Below are positions 1-8,485 of a DNA stretch of 52,399 nucleotides, piece after piece. Every line of letters begins with the position of its first letter. Position 1 is the first letter of the stretch. Origin of the DNA: Oscillospiraceae bacterium (GTDB taxonomy: Bacteria > Bacillota > Clostridia > Oscillospirales > Oscillospiraceae); NCBI GenBank assembly GCA_020025305.1, contig JAHHSG010000017.1, positions 1 to 52,399 on the forward strand. Direction: 5' to 3'. The translations under genes were made by a program, and so were the position numbers. The notes under the pieces were generated by a model, which searched no databases, had not been told where the DNA came from, and saw only the letters and a program-made list of their open reading frames with translations.

Positions 1-270
1 GCGGCCTTGTCCTGCAGCAAATCGCCGTGCTCGCAGGTAGCAGCGTGCCAGTGGTTCGTCTCGTCCTTGCTCCACTCATCGCTGAATGTATGCTCATGGG
101 GCAGCTTGTGCAGCGTCTCCTGCTGCTTGAAGCCGCACACATCACAGCTTCTCTCCTGCACGCCTTCCTTGTCCTCGGTGGGCTGCACGGTCACCGTCCA
201 ATCACCGTAAGTGTGGGCGGCCTTGTCCTGCAGCAAATCGCCGTGCTCGCAGGTAGCAGCGTGCCAGTGG
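1..270 (-). repeat. Tandem coding repeat, 216-bp period
   Basis: The block at positions 1-54 recurs at 217-270 with essentially identical DNA, giving a 216-bp (72-codon) period inside the surface-protein gene. The near identity at the nucleotide level suggests recent duplication or gene conversion. More copies probably lie beyond the left edge. Confidence 0.8.
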
Positions 271-1547
271 TAGTTGTTATCCGTACTCCAGTCCTCGCTG
301 TATGTATGCTCGTGAGGCTTCTCCTTTTGGTTCACAAGTTCGATCATCTGCATATTGGTCGGAGACTTGCTGTCTGTCACCACGACCTGTTGATCCTCGG
401 CAGGGATATAGCCATCGATTGCCGTCTTCTGGTGCAGCGTATAGGTGCCGGCAGGAATAAACCCAATGGTCTTACCCTCCTCGGGAGGTGCTTTTACAGA
501 AAAAACGTGCTTGATGTAGCTGCAAACAAAAAGTCTCTGGTTCACATTTCCGCCGCCATTATGTACATTGCCATCAAAACTGCAAGACACCCTCGGTTGA
601 TAGTCCCCCGTCTTTACATAAATCTCCGCGATAGGACCATTTTGCAAGGAGACAAAATTCGTCACCGCACCACTTGTGATCTGAAGGTAGGCAAGGAAAA
701 AATCGTCGTTCCTCTGTATCGGTGCGCCATATGTAAAGACGGTTCCGTCCTCCGGCCACCGATACTGACCATCTTCATTGACATACTCAGGATAGCAGGC
801 ATGGAGATCCACTGTGATCTTCTGATATTCTTCTGCAGCACTCCCGGCAGTCAGTTTATTCTCCCCCATGCCCACGGTGGTCTGTCCATTATGAACAAAG
901 CTGCCATAGGAGGTTCCGGCCGGCCAGTGAAGTTTCGTAATCCCTCCAGCCAGATCCGACAAATCATACTTCTCTTGATTGTATTCAAGTATCTGTTTCC
1001 ACTTTTCCTGTCCGGCTTGGCGCTTGTATCCGCTATCCACATTGATCCAAACCTCACCGGCCGGAATGATCACAGCGCCCTCGCCTTTCATCTTATCTCC
1101 ATAGGAAATATATTTTTCCGTTTCTCCATAGTTAAGAAGAACGTATCCGTCTCTACCATCGAAGCTGCCACCGCCGTAAAAAGAAATATCACCGGTATAG
1201 TCTCCTGTTTCATAGAGCTCACTTATCTTAAACTGGCACCCACCTTCATTTACGTAGTATCTTTTATCAGCACTGAAAATTCCGTCTTCAAAGCCATACC
1301 ATCTGGCCACCACCGTGCCATCTTCGGCAAGCAGTTCAAACTCGCCGCCCCGCAGCGGAAGACCATTCTCGTCTTTCACCTGTACATTGATGCTGTTGGG
1401 AATGCCAAAATCTTTCCGCACCTCACCGGGCACCGTTTGACTGGGGGGCGGAATTTCGCTTGCATGAGCCGTGGGAATCTGGCTCACACCGCCGAGGATT
1501 GTCAACGCCATAGCCCCGGCAAGAACTCGCTTCCAAATTTTTCTCAT
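1..1547 (-). CDS. Secreted SpaA/Cna-B-like surface protein with 72-residue tandem repeats (C-terminus off window)
   Basis: The frame is open from an ATG at 1547 to the window edge, so the protein is at least 515 residues and its end is missing. Residues 1-30 form a signal peptide: a basic start MRKIWKR, a hydrophobic core, and AHA at the likely cleavage site. About residues 45-95 look like the start of a prealbumin-like SpaA/Cna-B domain (VQVKDENGLPLRGGEFEL). About residues 345-395 look like the end of one (IPAGTYTLHQKTAIDGYIPAEDQ), with an unassigned stretch between. Then comes a 72-residue repeat beginning HEHTYSEDW, rich in His, Trp and paired Cys (CEHGD, CDVCG), with a second copy starting at the edge. 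SpaA/Cna-B domains are typical of surface adhesins and pili. The start is set by GGAAG eight bases upstream. The ligand and anchor are unknown. Confidence 0.8.
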   Translation of the reverse strand, partial: MRKIWKRVLAGAMALTILGGVSQIPTAHASEIPPPSQTVPGEVRKDFGIPNSINVQVKDENGLPLRGGEFELLAEDGTVVARWYGFEDGIFSADKRYYVNEGGCQFKISELYETGDYTGDISFYGGGSFDGRDGYVLLNYGETEKYISYGDKMKGEGAVIIPAGEVWINVDSGYKRQAGQEKWKQILEYNQEKYDLSDLAGGITKLHWPAGTSYGSFVHNGQTTVGMGENKLTAGSAAEEYQKITVDLHACYPEYVNEDGQYRWPEDGTVFTYGAPIQRNDDFFLAYLQITSGAVTNFVSLQNGPIAEIYVKTGDYQPRVSCSFDGNVHNGGGNVNQRLFVCSYIKHVFSVKAPPEEGKTIGFIPAGTYTLHQKTAIDGYIPAEDQQVVVTDSKSPTNMQMIELVNQKEKPHEHTYSEDWSTDNNYHWHAATCEHGDLLQDKAAHTYGDWTVTVQPTEDKEGVQERSCDVCGFKQQETLHKLPHEHTFSDEWSKDETNHWHAATCEHGDLLQDKA

Positions 1548-1634
1548 TTACTTTCACTTCCTTATCAGTTGGTTCCGTTGCATTTTTACGAAACCTATTT
1601 AACTCTCAAATTTTAGCTTTTTATATTTTTTTAT

Positions 1635-1663
1635 ATTATATTTTAGTCACCTTATATTGGCAA
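1635..1663 (-). promoter_or_regulatory. Sigma-A-type promoter of the surface-protein gene
   Basis: On the minus strand TTGCCA (1663-1658) is followed after exactly 17 bases by TATAAT (1640-1635). It lies about 90 bases upstream of the surface-protein ATG in AT-rich DNA unlike the flanking genes. Confidence 0.65.
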
Positions 1664-1741
1664 GACTACTTCCCTATTTTTGGAAAATTTTACAAAATAT
1701 TCCCTATAATTTTATTATTTAAACTAAGAGGAACACATAGC

Positions 1742-1780
1742 AAAAGACCGCAGGGCGCATAAACGTTCCCTGCGGTCTTT
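1742..1780 (-). terminator. Rho-independent terminator of feoB
   Basis: An inverted repeat (AAAGACCGCAGGG and its complement, 1743-1780) is followed on the minus strand by a short T-rich run. It begins three bases after the feoB stop codon and separates feoB from the surface-protein gene. Confidence 0.8.
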
Positions 1781-1782
1781 CC

Positions 1783-3855
1783 TTATATCCACGATAATAG
1801 AGCCGCTGCGCCGCGGAGCAGGATGCAGACCGCCATGCCCGCTGCCGTTGGCAGCACAAATCCCAATGCCGTCCACTTCCAGCTTCCCGTCTCCTTGCGT
1901 ATGGTCAGGCAGGTAGTGCCGCAAGGGAAATGCCACAAGCAAAGCACCACCGTGCACAAGGCGGTCAGTCCCGTCCAGCCGTTAGCCGTGAGGATACCTC
2001 CCAACTGGGCAAGACTCTCATACTCGATCATTGTCCCCGAAGAGAGATAGCCCATGAGAAGGATGGGCACCACAATTTCATTGGCCGGGAAGCCTAATAG
2101 AAAGGCCAGCAGGATCATCCCATCCAGCCCCATAAGGCTGCCCAGCGGCTGCAGAAAGTCGGCCGCCTGCTGCAAAAGAGTTTCTCCCCCTATCATCACA
2201 TGGGTCATACCCCACACAAGAACTCCGGCAGGCGCCGCTACCATGACTGCTCGCCCCAGCACGAACGCTGTCCGATCCCGAAGCGAACGTATCAGTACCC
2301 TCCCTATCTGCGGCCGCCGGTAGGGCGGTAGCTCCAGAGAAAAGGAGGATGCCTCCCCCTTCAGAAGGGTGGACGAGAGGAACCGGGACGCCAGCAGTGT
2401 CATGCCCAGAGAGGCCGCCATGCAGAGCGCCAGCAGCAGTGATGCCAGCAGCGGTTTTCCCGGGGCAGCGAAGAGGCTGATGAGTGCCAGCAGCGTAGGA
2501 AATCTCCCATTACACGGGACAAAACTATTGGTAAGAATGGCACTCAGCCGCTCTCGAGGGCTGTCGATGATCCGGCACCCGGTGACACCGCAGGCATTGC
2601 AGCCCAGGGCCATACACATGGTCAGGCTCTGCCGTCCATGAGCCCCAGCTGCCGCAAAGAGGCGGTCCAAATTGAAAGCGACCCGCGGCAGATAGCCTGC
2701 ATCCTCCAAAATGGTAAAGAGCGGGAAAAAGATGGCCATGGGCGGGAGCATGACTGACACCACCCATGCCACCGTGGTATAAGCCCCCTCTACCAACATT
2801 CCTTGCAGCCATAGGGGGCAGCCCAGCGTCGCAAGGGCTTGCTGCAGCGGCATGCGCAGTGCCATCAGCCCACGGCTCAAAAGCTGAGACGGGTAGTTGG
2901 CACCACGCACCGTAATGTAGAGCACCAATGCCAGGAGCAGGAGCATAGACAGGGGGGCTGTGATGCCCGAAGTGAGCCAATGATCCAGGCGTCGATCCCA
3001 ATCTCCACGCTTCGTCTGCCGCTGTGCGGTGCAGTCCGCTCCGATCTCCTCGGCTTGATGGATCACGGAGGCCGCAACACTGTCAAGGAGCGCTGCCCCC
3101 GTCAGCCCCTCCTCCTTCAAGATTTCCTGCCCACGTGCCACTGCCTCCCGCAACCGTCCGGCCCGGCATTCCTCCCGCCCCAGCAGGAGCTCCAACGCCT
3201 CTCCTCTTGTGACATGGGGTGTCAGGCGCTGCAGCGCCCGTTCAACGGCAACATCATAGCGGATCTGCCAATGATCCCAGGTTTCCCCTGCTGCCGTGGA
3301 AACGGTCTGGCACTCTTGCTCTCCTTGCTGTGCTCCACCGTCTCCCCCGCCTCGCTGTTTCTGTTGTGCCAGACTCCCAACTGCCGCCCGGAGCTCGGCA
3401 AGGCCACGCCCGCTGCGTGCCGCCGTAGTCACCACAGGAGCGGCCAGACGGCGGCGAAGCTTTTCTACATCTACCGCTATTCCCTTTTTTGCCGCCTCAT
3501 CGATAAGATTGACACACAATACCATCCGCGGTGTCATTTGCCGCACCTGCAGGGCCAGTGTCAGGCTGCGCTGCAAACTGGTAGCATCTGCCATCACCAC
3601 CGTCACATCGGCACAGCCGCTGCGCAGAAAATTTCCGGCAATCTCCTCCTCCGGCGAAACGCCCCACAGAGAATAAGTTCCCGGCAGATCCACCAGCGTA
3701 TACCGCTCTCCGGCCTCCGTGTATTCTCCACGGGCCTGTTCCACCGTTTTTCCCGGCCAGTTGCCTGTATGCTGCCGCATCCCTGTCAGCATATTGAAAA
3801 GCGTAGACTTTCCTACGTTAGGATTCCCCGCCAGCGCCACCATATACGCTCCCAC
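1783..3855 (-). CDS. feoB: Ferrous iron transport protein B (FeoB)
   Basis: FeoB is the membrane Fe2+ permease with an N-terminal GTPase domain. The 690-residue product has G1 GNPNVGKST at about residues 10-18, G3 DLPG at 56-59 and G4 NLID near 115. A helical linker follows, then about 400 residues of hydrophobic segments with the typical gate sequences MALGCNACGVTGCRI and FVPCNGRFP. Length fits the family. The start is GTG at 3855, because GGAGGAGG sits just upstream; the ATG four codons later is a weaker choice. FeoA is not adjacent: a FeoA-like gene lies 4.3 kb away on the other strand. Only a half-site resembling a Fur box is visible upstream, so iron regulation cannot be claimed. Confidence 0.95.
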   Translation of the reverse strand: MGAYMVALAGNPNVGKSTLFNMLTGMRQHTGNWPGKTVEQARGEYTEAGERYTLVDLPGTYSLWGVSPEEEIAGNFLRSGCADVTVVMADATSLQRSLTLALQVRQMTPRMVLCVNLIDEAAKKGIAVDVEKLRRRLAAPVVTTAARSGRGLAELRAAVGSLAQQKQRGGGDGGAQQGEQECQTVSTAAGETWDHWQIRYDVAVERALQRLTPHVTRGEALELLLGREECRAGRLREAVARGQEILKEEGLTGAALLDSVAASVIHQAEEIGADCTAQRQTKRGDWDRRLDHWLTSGITAPLSMLLLLALVLYITVRGANYPSQLLSRGLMALRMPLQQALATLGCPLWLQGMLVEGAYTTVAWVVSVMLPPMAIFFPLFTILEDAGYLPRVAFNLDRLFAAAGAHGRQSLTMCMALGCNACGVTGCRIIDSPRERLSAILTNSFVPCNGRFPTLLALISLFAAPGKPLLASLLLALCMAASLGMTLLASRFLSSTLLKGEASSFSLELPPYRRPQIGRVLIRSLRDRTAFVLGRAVMVAAPAGVLVWGMTHVMIGGETLLQQAADFLQPLGSLMGLDGMILLAFLLGFPANEIVVPILLMGYLSSGTMIEYESLAQLGGILTANGWTGLTALCTVVLCLWHFPCGTTCLTIRKETGSWKWTALGFVLPTAAGMAVCILLRGAAALLSWI

Positions 3856-3929
3856 GTGACCTCCTCCTTCCCCATTGACGCCTCACAGTCTATGCTGCGG
3901 GAGGAGAAAATGTGCCTGCCGCCTCTCTC

Positions 3930-3958
3930 TTGACGGAGAAATTTTGCCGTAGTATAAT
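3930..3958 (+). promoter_or_regulatory. Sigma-A-type promoter of the ABC exporter operon
   Basis: TTGACG (3930-3935), a 17-base spacer and TATAAT (3953-3958) lie about 57 bases upstream of the first exporter ATG, in the gap divergent to feoB. Confidence 0.8.
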
Positions 3959-4014
3959 TATATGTTACATTATTATCCATTCATATCCTTGACCCAGCAC
4001 CCGGAGGTGACTCT

Positions 4015-5751
4015 ATGATCCAAAAACTTTATCCCTACACTAAGGGCTATCGCCCCTACATGCTATTAGCCATTCTATGTTCTGCCGGCGAGGCAGTGCT
4101 GGAACTGCTGCTGCCGCTGACCATGAGTAATATCGTGGATATCGGTATTGCCGGCGGTGACCGCAGTTACATTCTGACTGCCGGACTGAAGATGGCCGTC
4201 ATGGCAGCTGTGGCCATGCTGCTAGGCATCACCGCTGCCTCTGCCGCAGCCCGCGCCGGTATGGGCTTTGGTGCCAACCTGCGTCTGGCGGTCTATGAGC
4301 ACGTGCAGAATTTCTCATTCAGCAACATTGAGCATTTCTCCACGGCCTCTTTGATTACCCGCCTTACCAACGATGTGGCTGCCATGCAGCAAACGCTGAT
4401 GATGGGCCTGAGAATCTTTGTCCGTGCTCCCATGATGCTTCTCACGGCGCTGGTACTGGCCGCTACCATCAGCTTAAATCTCAGCCGCGTCTTTCTGGTG
4501 GTAATCCCGCTGCTGGCGGTGGTTGCCGCCGTTATTTTGCGCAAAGTCGGCCCCATGTTCACCACCATGCAGCAGGCCACGGATGACCTCAATCTGGTGG
4601 TACAAGAGAACCTTACCGCTATCCGTGTGGTAAAATCCTTTGTCCGTGAGTCGGAGGAATGTGCCAAATTTGAAAACCGCAGCACCCATCTGCGTAAGAC
4701 AGCGGAACGCTCTTCCGGATTTGTTGTCTCCTTTATGCCCTTGATGATTATCATTGTTTACTCCACCATTATCGCCGTTATGTGGATTGGTGGTCACTAC
4801 GTCTATGACGGCATGATGGGCAGCGGTGACCTCATTTCCTTTATCACCTACATCACCGAAATCCTCATGTCCCTGATGATGGTCTCCATGATTTTGATGA
4901 TGCTCAGCCGCTCCATTGCCTGTGCACGGCGTATTATTGAGGTGATGGAGGAGGTTCCCGAGATCACAAACGCAACAGCTGATCCCGCCTTGCAGGTGGC
5001 GGACGGCTCCATCCGCTTTGACCACGTCTTTTTTAAGTATCACAAAGGCGCCGAAGCGTGGAATCTGCGGGATGTCAGCTTCCATGTGACTTCCGGCATG
5101 ACCGTGGGCATCTTAGGCGGCACCGGCAGTGCTAAGACAACGTTGGTGAGCTTGATCCCCCGCCTTTATGAGGCCACTGAGGGTCAAATTTTTGTAGGCG
5201 GACATCCCGTACAGGACTACACTACAGAACATCTGCGGGATGCCTGCGCCATGGTGCTGCAGCAAAACACACTTTTTTCCGGCACGGTAGCGGATAACCT
5301 CCGCTGGGGCAATCGCAACGCCTCGGACGAGGAATTGCAGGATGCCTGCCGCACGGCCTGTGCTGATGAATTCATCACCCGGATGCCCCAGGGCTACGAT
5401 ACCGTGATTGACCAAGGCGGCGCCAATATTTCCGGTGGGCAGAAGCAGCGCCTGTGCATCGCCCGCGCCATTCTTCGCAAGCCGAAGATCCTTATTCTGG
5501 ACGATTCCACCTCTGCCGTGGATACCTCCACTGACGCCAAGATCCGCCAATCCCTCCGTCAGGTACTGCCCGGAACCACCAAAATAATCATCGCTCAGCG
5601 TGTTGCCTCAGTGATGGACGCTGACCTCATTCTGGTGATGGATGATGGTGTCATTGCCGCCATGGGAACCCACGACCAGCTTCTGTCCTCCTGCCACATC
5701 TACCGGGAGGTCTATGAGTCTCAACAGGAAGGGGTGACAATCGATGCATAA
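4015..5751 (+). CDS. ABC exporter half-transporter, degenerate-site subunit
   Basis: This 578-residue protein fuses an N-terminal six-helix exporter membrane domain (about residues 15-310) to a C-terminal ATPase. The Walker A motif is GGTGSAKT at 368-375, with Ala where Gly is usual. The signature is ISGGQ. Walker B ends Asp496-Asp497, so Asp replaces the catalytic Glu, and the switch His is Gln528. Such changes are known in the non-catalytic half of heterodimeric exporters (TM287/288 and BmrC/BmrD types), whose partner would be the next gene. The two genes overlap by eight bases, which favours 1:1 co-translation. GGAGG precedes the ATG. Substrate is not deducible; multidrug or peptide export is a family-level guess. 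Confidence 0.9.
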   Translation: MIQKLYPYTKGYRPYMLLAILCSAGEAVLELLLPLTMSNIVDIGIAGGDRSYILTAGLKMAVMAAVAMLLGITAASAAARAGMGFGANLRLAVYEHVQNFSFSNIEHFSTASLITRLTNDVAAMQQTLMMGLRIFVRAPMMLLTALVLAATISLNLSRVFLVVIPLLAVVAAVILRKVGPMFTTMQQATDDLNLVVQENLTAIRVVKSFVRESEECAKFENRSTHLRKTAERSSGFVVSFMPLMIIIVYSTIIAVMWIGGHYVYDGMMGSGDLISFITYITEILMSLMMVSMILMMLSRSIACARRIIEVMEEVPEITNATADPALQVADGSIRFDHVFFKYHKGAEAWNLRDVSFHVTSGMTVGILGGTGSAKTTLVSLIPRLYEATEGQIFVGGHPVQDYTTEHLRDACAMVLQQNTLFSGTVADNLRWGNRNASDEELQDACRTACADEFITRMPQGYDTVIDQGGANISGGQKQRLCIARAILRKPKILILDDSTSAVDTSTDAKIRQSLRQVLPGTTKIIIAQRVASVMDADLILVMDDGVIAAMGTHDQLLSSCHIYREVYESQQEGVTIDA

Positions 5752-7612
5752 TCATCCTCACGGCCATCACGGTCTCCAACACGACGCAAAACGTCCGCAA
5801 AATCTCCGTCATACGGTGGGAAAACTGATGCGCTATATCACGCGCTATCGCCTGGCCTTTCTGCCGGTGATCCTCTGTCTTGTGATTTCCTCCGCAGGCA
5901 GCGTAGGCGGCAGCTATCTCATCAAGCCCATTATTGACGACTATATTCTCCCGGGCGACTTCCCCGGTCTTTTCAAAATGTTGGTATTCATGGCGGCGGT
6001 CTATGTTCTCTCGGCGCTGGCCTCCTATGTCTATGCCCGCATCATGGTACACATCTCCCAAAATACGGTGGCCCAGCTGCGGCAGGATCTTTTTGCCCAC
6101 CTGCAAAAACTGCCTCTGCGCTACTACGATACCCACCCTGCCGGCGATCTGATGAGCCGGTTTACCAACGATATTGACACCGTATCCGAGATGATCAGCA
6201 ACAGCTTCGCCAGTGTTATCTCCTGCGTGCTGACGTTTTTAGGAATCCTGGGCATGATGCTCTATCTCAACTGGATGCTGACACTGATTTCCCTCGTCTT
6301 TCTACTGCTGATGCTGCTGGCTGTAAAAAGCATTGGCGGCAAGAGCCGCACCAATTTCCGGCGCCAGCAGGCGGCACTGGGCTCCCTCAATGGCTACATT
6401 GAAGAGATGATCGAGGGACAGAAGGTCATCAAAGTCTTTAACCACGAACAAGCGGCCATTGACCAATTTGCCCGGCTGAACACCGCCTATCGTGATTCCG
6501 CCACTACCGCGCAGACCTACGCCTCCTCCATGATGCCTACCATGGGCAATCTCTCCCGCATCAACTACGCCATCACCTGCTGCGTGGGCGGTCTGTTGGC
6601 CATCGGCGGCGTTTTCAACATAGGTGCCTTGGGTGCATATCTTCTCTATGTCAAGCAGGTCTCCCAGCCCATCACCCAACTATCCCAGCAGGTGAATGTA
6701 CTGCTCTCCGCAATGGCAGGTGCCGAGCGTATTTTTGCTGTCATGGAGGAGACACCGGAGAGGGACGATGGAAAAACAGTACTTGTCCGGGTGGAGAAAA
6801 AGGAGGAGTCCCTCACCGAGACACAGCGTCACACAGGACACTGGGCATGGAAAAAGCCGGACGGTTCCCTAGTAGAACTGCGGGGCGATGTGCGTTTTGA
6901 AAATGTGGTTTTCGGCTATGAAGCGCAAAAACCGGTGCTTCATAACGTGTCTCTCTTTGCAAAACCGGGGCAGAAGATTGCCTTTGTCGGCTCTACCGGT
7001 GCCGGTAAAACCACCATCACCAATCTGATCAACCGCTTTTACGATATTCAGTCCGGCACCATCACCTATGACGGTATCAGCGTGCAGGACATCGCCAAAG
7101 ACTCCCTGCGCCGCTCTCTGGGTGTAGTGCTGCAGGACACCCACCTCTTCACCGGCACAGTGGCTGATAACATTCGTTACGGCAAGTTGGATGCCACCGA
7201 TGAGGAAGTGCGCAATGCCGCTAAGCTGGCCAACGCCGACACCTTCATCCGCCACCTGCCCCAAGGCTATGATACCGTGCTCACCGGCGACGGTGATGAG
7301 CTGAGTCAAGGCGAACGCCAGCTGCTGGCCATTGCACGGGCGGCCGTATCTGACCCCCCGGTATTGATTTTGGATGAGGCCACCTCCTCCATTGACACCC
7401 GCACAGAGAAGCTGATCGAAGCGGGCATGGATTCCCTTATGGAGGGCCGTACCGTGTTCGTCATTGCCCACCGCCTCTCCACCGTTCGCAACGCCCAAGC
7501 CATTTTGGTTCTGGAGCAGGGCGAAATTATGGAACGGGGCAGTCACGAACAGCTTTTGGAAGAAAAGGGACGGTACTACCACCTCTACACCGGGCAGGCG
7601 GAGCTGAAATAA
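5744..7612 (+). CDS. ABC exporter half-transporter, catalytic subunit
   Basis: This is the second half of the heterodimeric exporter, 622 residues. Walker A GSTGAGKT is at 416-423, the signature is LSQGE, Walker B Asp544-Glu545 is intact and the switch His is His576. It therefore has the consensus residues its partner lacks. The N-terminus is unusually His-rich (MHNHPHGHHGLQHD, six His in 13 residues), ahead of the first membrane helix. About residues 345-375 form a charged insert before the ATPase domain, common in this subfamily. The start overlaps the partner's stop codon (ATGCATAA), with an AAGGGG site upstream. The His-rich tail could bind metal or be incidental. Confidence 0.9.
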   Translation: MHNHPHGHHGLQHDAKRPQNLRHTVGKLMRYITRYRLAFLPVILCLVISSAGSVGGSYLIKPIIDDYILPGDFPGLFKMLVFMAAVYVLSALASYVYARIMVHISQNTVAQLRQDLFAHLQKLPLRYYDTHPAGDLMSRFTNDIDTVSEMISNSFASVISCVLTFLGILGMMLYLNWMLTLISLVFLLLMLLAVKSIGGKSRTNFRRQQAALGSLNGYIEEMIEGQKVIKVFNHEQAAIDQFARLNTAYRDSATTAQTYASSMMPTMGNLSRINYAITCCVGGLLAIGGVFNIGALGAYLLYVKQVSQPITQLSQQVNVLLSAMAGAERIFAVMEETPERDDGKTVLVRVEKKEESLTETQRHTGHWAWKKPDGSLVELRGDVRFENVVFGYEAQKPVLHNVSLFAKPGQKIAFVGSTGAGKTTITNLINRFYDIQSGTITYDGISVQDIAKDSLRRSLGVVLQDTHLFTGTVADNIRYGKLDATDEEVRNAAKLANADTFIRHLPQGYDTVLTGDGDELSQGERQLLAIARAAVSDPPVLILDEATSSIDTRTEKLIEAGMDSLMEGRTVFVIAHRLSTVRNAQAILVLEQGEIMERGSHEQLLEEKGRYYHLYTGQAELK

Positions 7613-7619
7613 TGTCTCC

Positions 7620-7648
7620 TTGACGCCTCCCCCCTTTCGCGTTACAAT
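7620..7648 (+). promoter_or_regulatory. Sigma-A-type promoter of cdd, abutting a terminator
   Basis: TTGACG (7620-7625), 17 bases, then TACAAT (7643-7648). It lies between the exporter stop codon and the terminator stem. Initiation would fall near 7655, inside the left arm of that stem, so the new transcript could not rebuild the hairpin. Confidence 0.6.
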
Positions 7649-7649
7649 G

Positions 7650-7681
7650 AAGGCGGCAGAGCGTGTCTCTGCCGCCTTTTT
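7650..7681 (+). terminator. Rho-independent terminator of the ABC exporter operon
   Basis: A 12-bp stem (AAGGCGGCAGAG with its complement, loop CGTGT) is followed by five T residues, 37 bases after the exporter stop codon. Confidence 0.85.
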
Positions 7682-7712
7682 CCCCGGATTTTTCAACAAG
7701 GAGGACTCTTAT

Positions 7713-8105
7713 ATGACAGAAAAAGAACTGTGCCGCAAGGCTGCGGATATGATGGATCGTTCCTACATCCCCTATTCCCATTTTGCCGTAGGCGCTGCTT
7801 TAGAATGCAGTGACGGCACCGTCTTTACCGGCTGCAACATCGAAAACGCCTCCTACGGCCCTACCATCTGCGCTGAACGAGTCGCCATCTTTAAGGCGAT
7901 CAGCGAGGGTCGGCGGGACTTTAAACGTATTGTCATTGCCGGCAGGGGGCAGGATTACTGCTTTCCCTGTGGTGTCTGCCGTCAGGTAATGCGGGAATTC
8001 GTGACTGACGATTTTGAAGTCATCTGCCTCAACGGAGCAGGTGCGTCCAAGCACTTCACCCTCGGAGAACTGCTGCCCCACAGCTTTGATAGCTCCATGC
8101 TGTAA
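7713..8105 (+). CDS. cdd: Cytidine deaminase
   Basis: Cytidine deaminase hydrolyses cytidine and deoxycytidine to uridine and deoxyuridine in pyrimidine salvage. The 130-residue product has the zinc and catalytic motif CAE (in TICAERVAIF) and the second zinc pair PCGVC, plus NIENASYG of the substrate pocket. Its length is typical of the small homotetrameric form. The ATG at 7713 is chosen because AAGGAGG lies eight bases before it; upstream in-frame starts would run through the terminator stem. The gene appears monocistronic, with its own promoter and terminator. Confidence 0.95.
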   Translation: MTEKELCRKAADMMDRSYIPYSHFAVGAALECSDGTVFTGCNIENASYGPTICAERVAIFKAISEGRRDFKRIVIAGRGQDYCFPCGVCRQVMREFVTDDFEVICLNGAGASKHFTLGELLPHSFDSSML

Positions 8106-8115
8106 TTGTATAGTA

Positions 8116-8144
8116 AAAATGCCGCCTGAAGGCGGCATTTTTTT
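8116..8144 (+). terminator. Rho-independent terminator of cdd
   Basis: The stem AAAATGCCGCC/GGCGGCATTTT has a four-base loop and a seven-T run, 11 bases after the cdd stop codon. Confidence 0.9.
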
Positions 8145-8202
8145 CACCCGATCCTTTCCCGGTGCATAGGCTGAGGCAAACTCTTGCAAGGAGGTTTTCC
8201 CC

Positions 8203-8427
8203 GTGAGTCGGACGTTAGATCAGCTCGTACCGGGCGAGAGCGCCACCGTGATCGGTTTGGATCTGCAGGGTGCCGGGCGGCAGCGGCTGGTATCCTTGGG
8301 CTTTGTGCCGGGGCAGCCGGTGACAGCATTGCTGCGCAGCTGCTTCGGCGATCCCACGGCCTACCGCATCATGGATACCGTGATTGCCCTGCGTGGCGGC
8401 GATGCCCGCCGTGTCCTGATCCGATAG
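8203..8427 (+). CDS. feoA: FeoA family protein
   Basis: FeoA is a small SH3-fold cytosolic protein that assists FeoB. The 74-residue product shows the family pattern: an opening leading to GLDLQGAGRQRLVSLGFVPGQPVTALLR, then GDPTAYRIMDTVIALRGGDARRVLI, matching the FeoA core of G-x(n)-RRL-x-x-LG-x-x-PG and the closing AL-R--A--I. The start is GTG at 8203 with AAGGAGG eight bases upstream. It stands alone between cdd and the convergent COG0523 operon, separated from feoB, which is unusual because the two are normally adjacent. It might serve this feoB or another system elsewhere. Confidence 0.85.
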   Translation: MSRTLDQLVPGESATVIGLDLQGAGRQRLVSLGFVPGQPVTALLRSCFGDPTAYRIMDTVIALRGGDARRVLIR

Positions 8428-8440
8428 AAAAGCGAAAAGA

Positions 8441-8485
8441 AAGGGGCATTGCAGAATGCGACTTCTGCAATGCCCTCTCTTTTTA
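8441..8485. terminator. Bidirectional terminator between feoA and the COG0523 operon
   Basis: A 13-bp stem (GGGCATTGCAGAA with its complement, six-base loop) at 8444-8475 has T-rich flanks on both strands, and it sits between two convergent genes. Confidence 0.85.

Noticed and set aside
1..270. CRISPR-like repeat
   Set aside because: The 216-bp period is in frame within a coding repeat, with no short repeats and unique spacers.
27..1616. Long plus-strand open frame of 529 codons
   Set aside because: It is antisense to the surface-protein gene, which has a signal peptide, repeats, ribosome binding site and promoter. The plus frame has no recognisable motif.
3856..3990. Fur box upstream of feoB
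   Set aside because: Only one half-site (GATAAT) matches; the other half does not.
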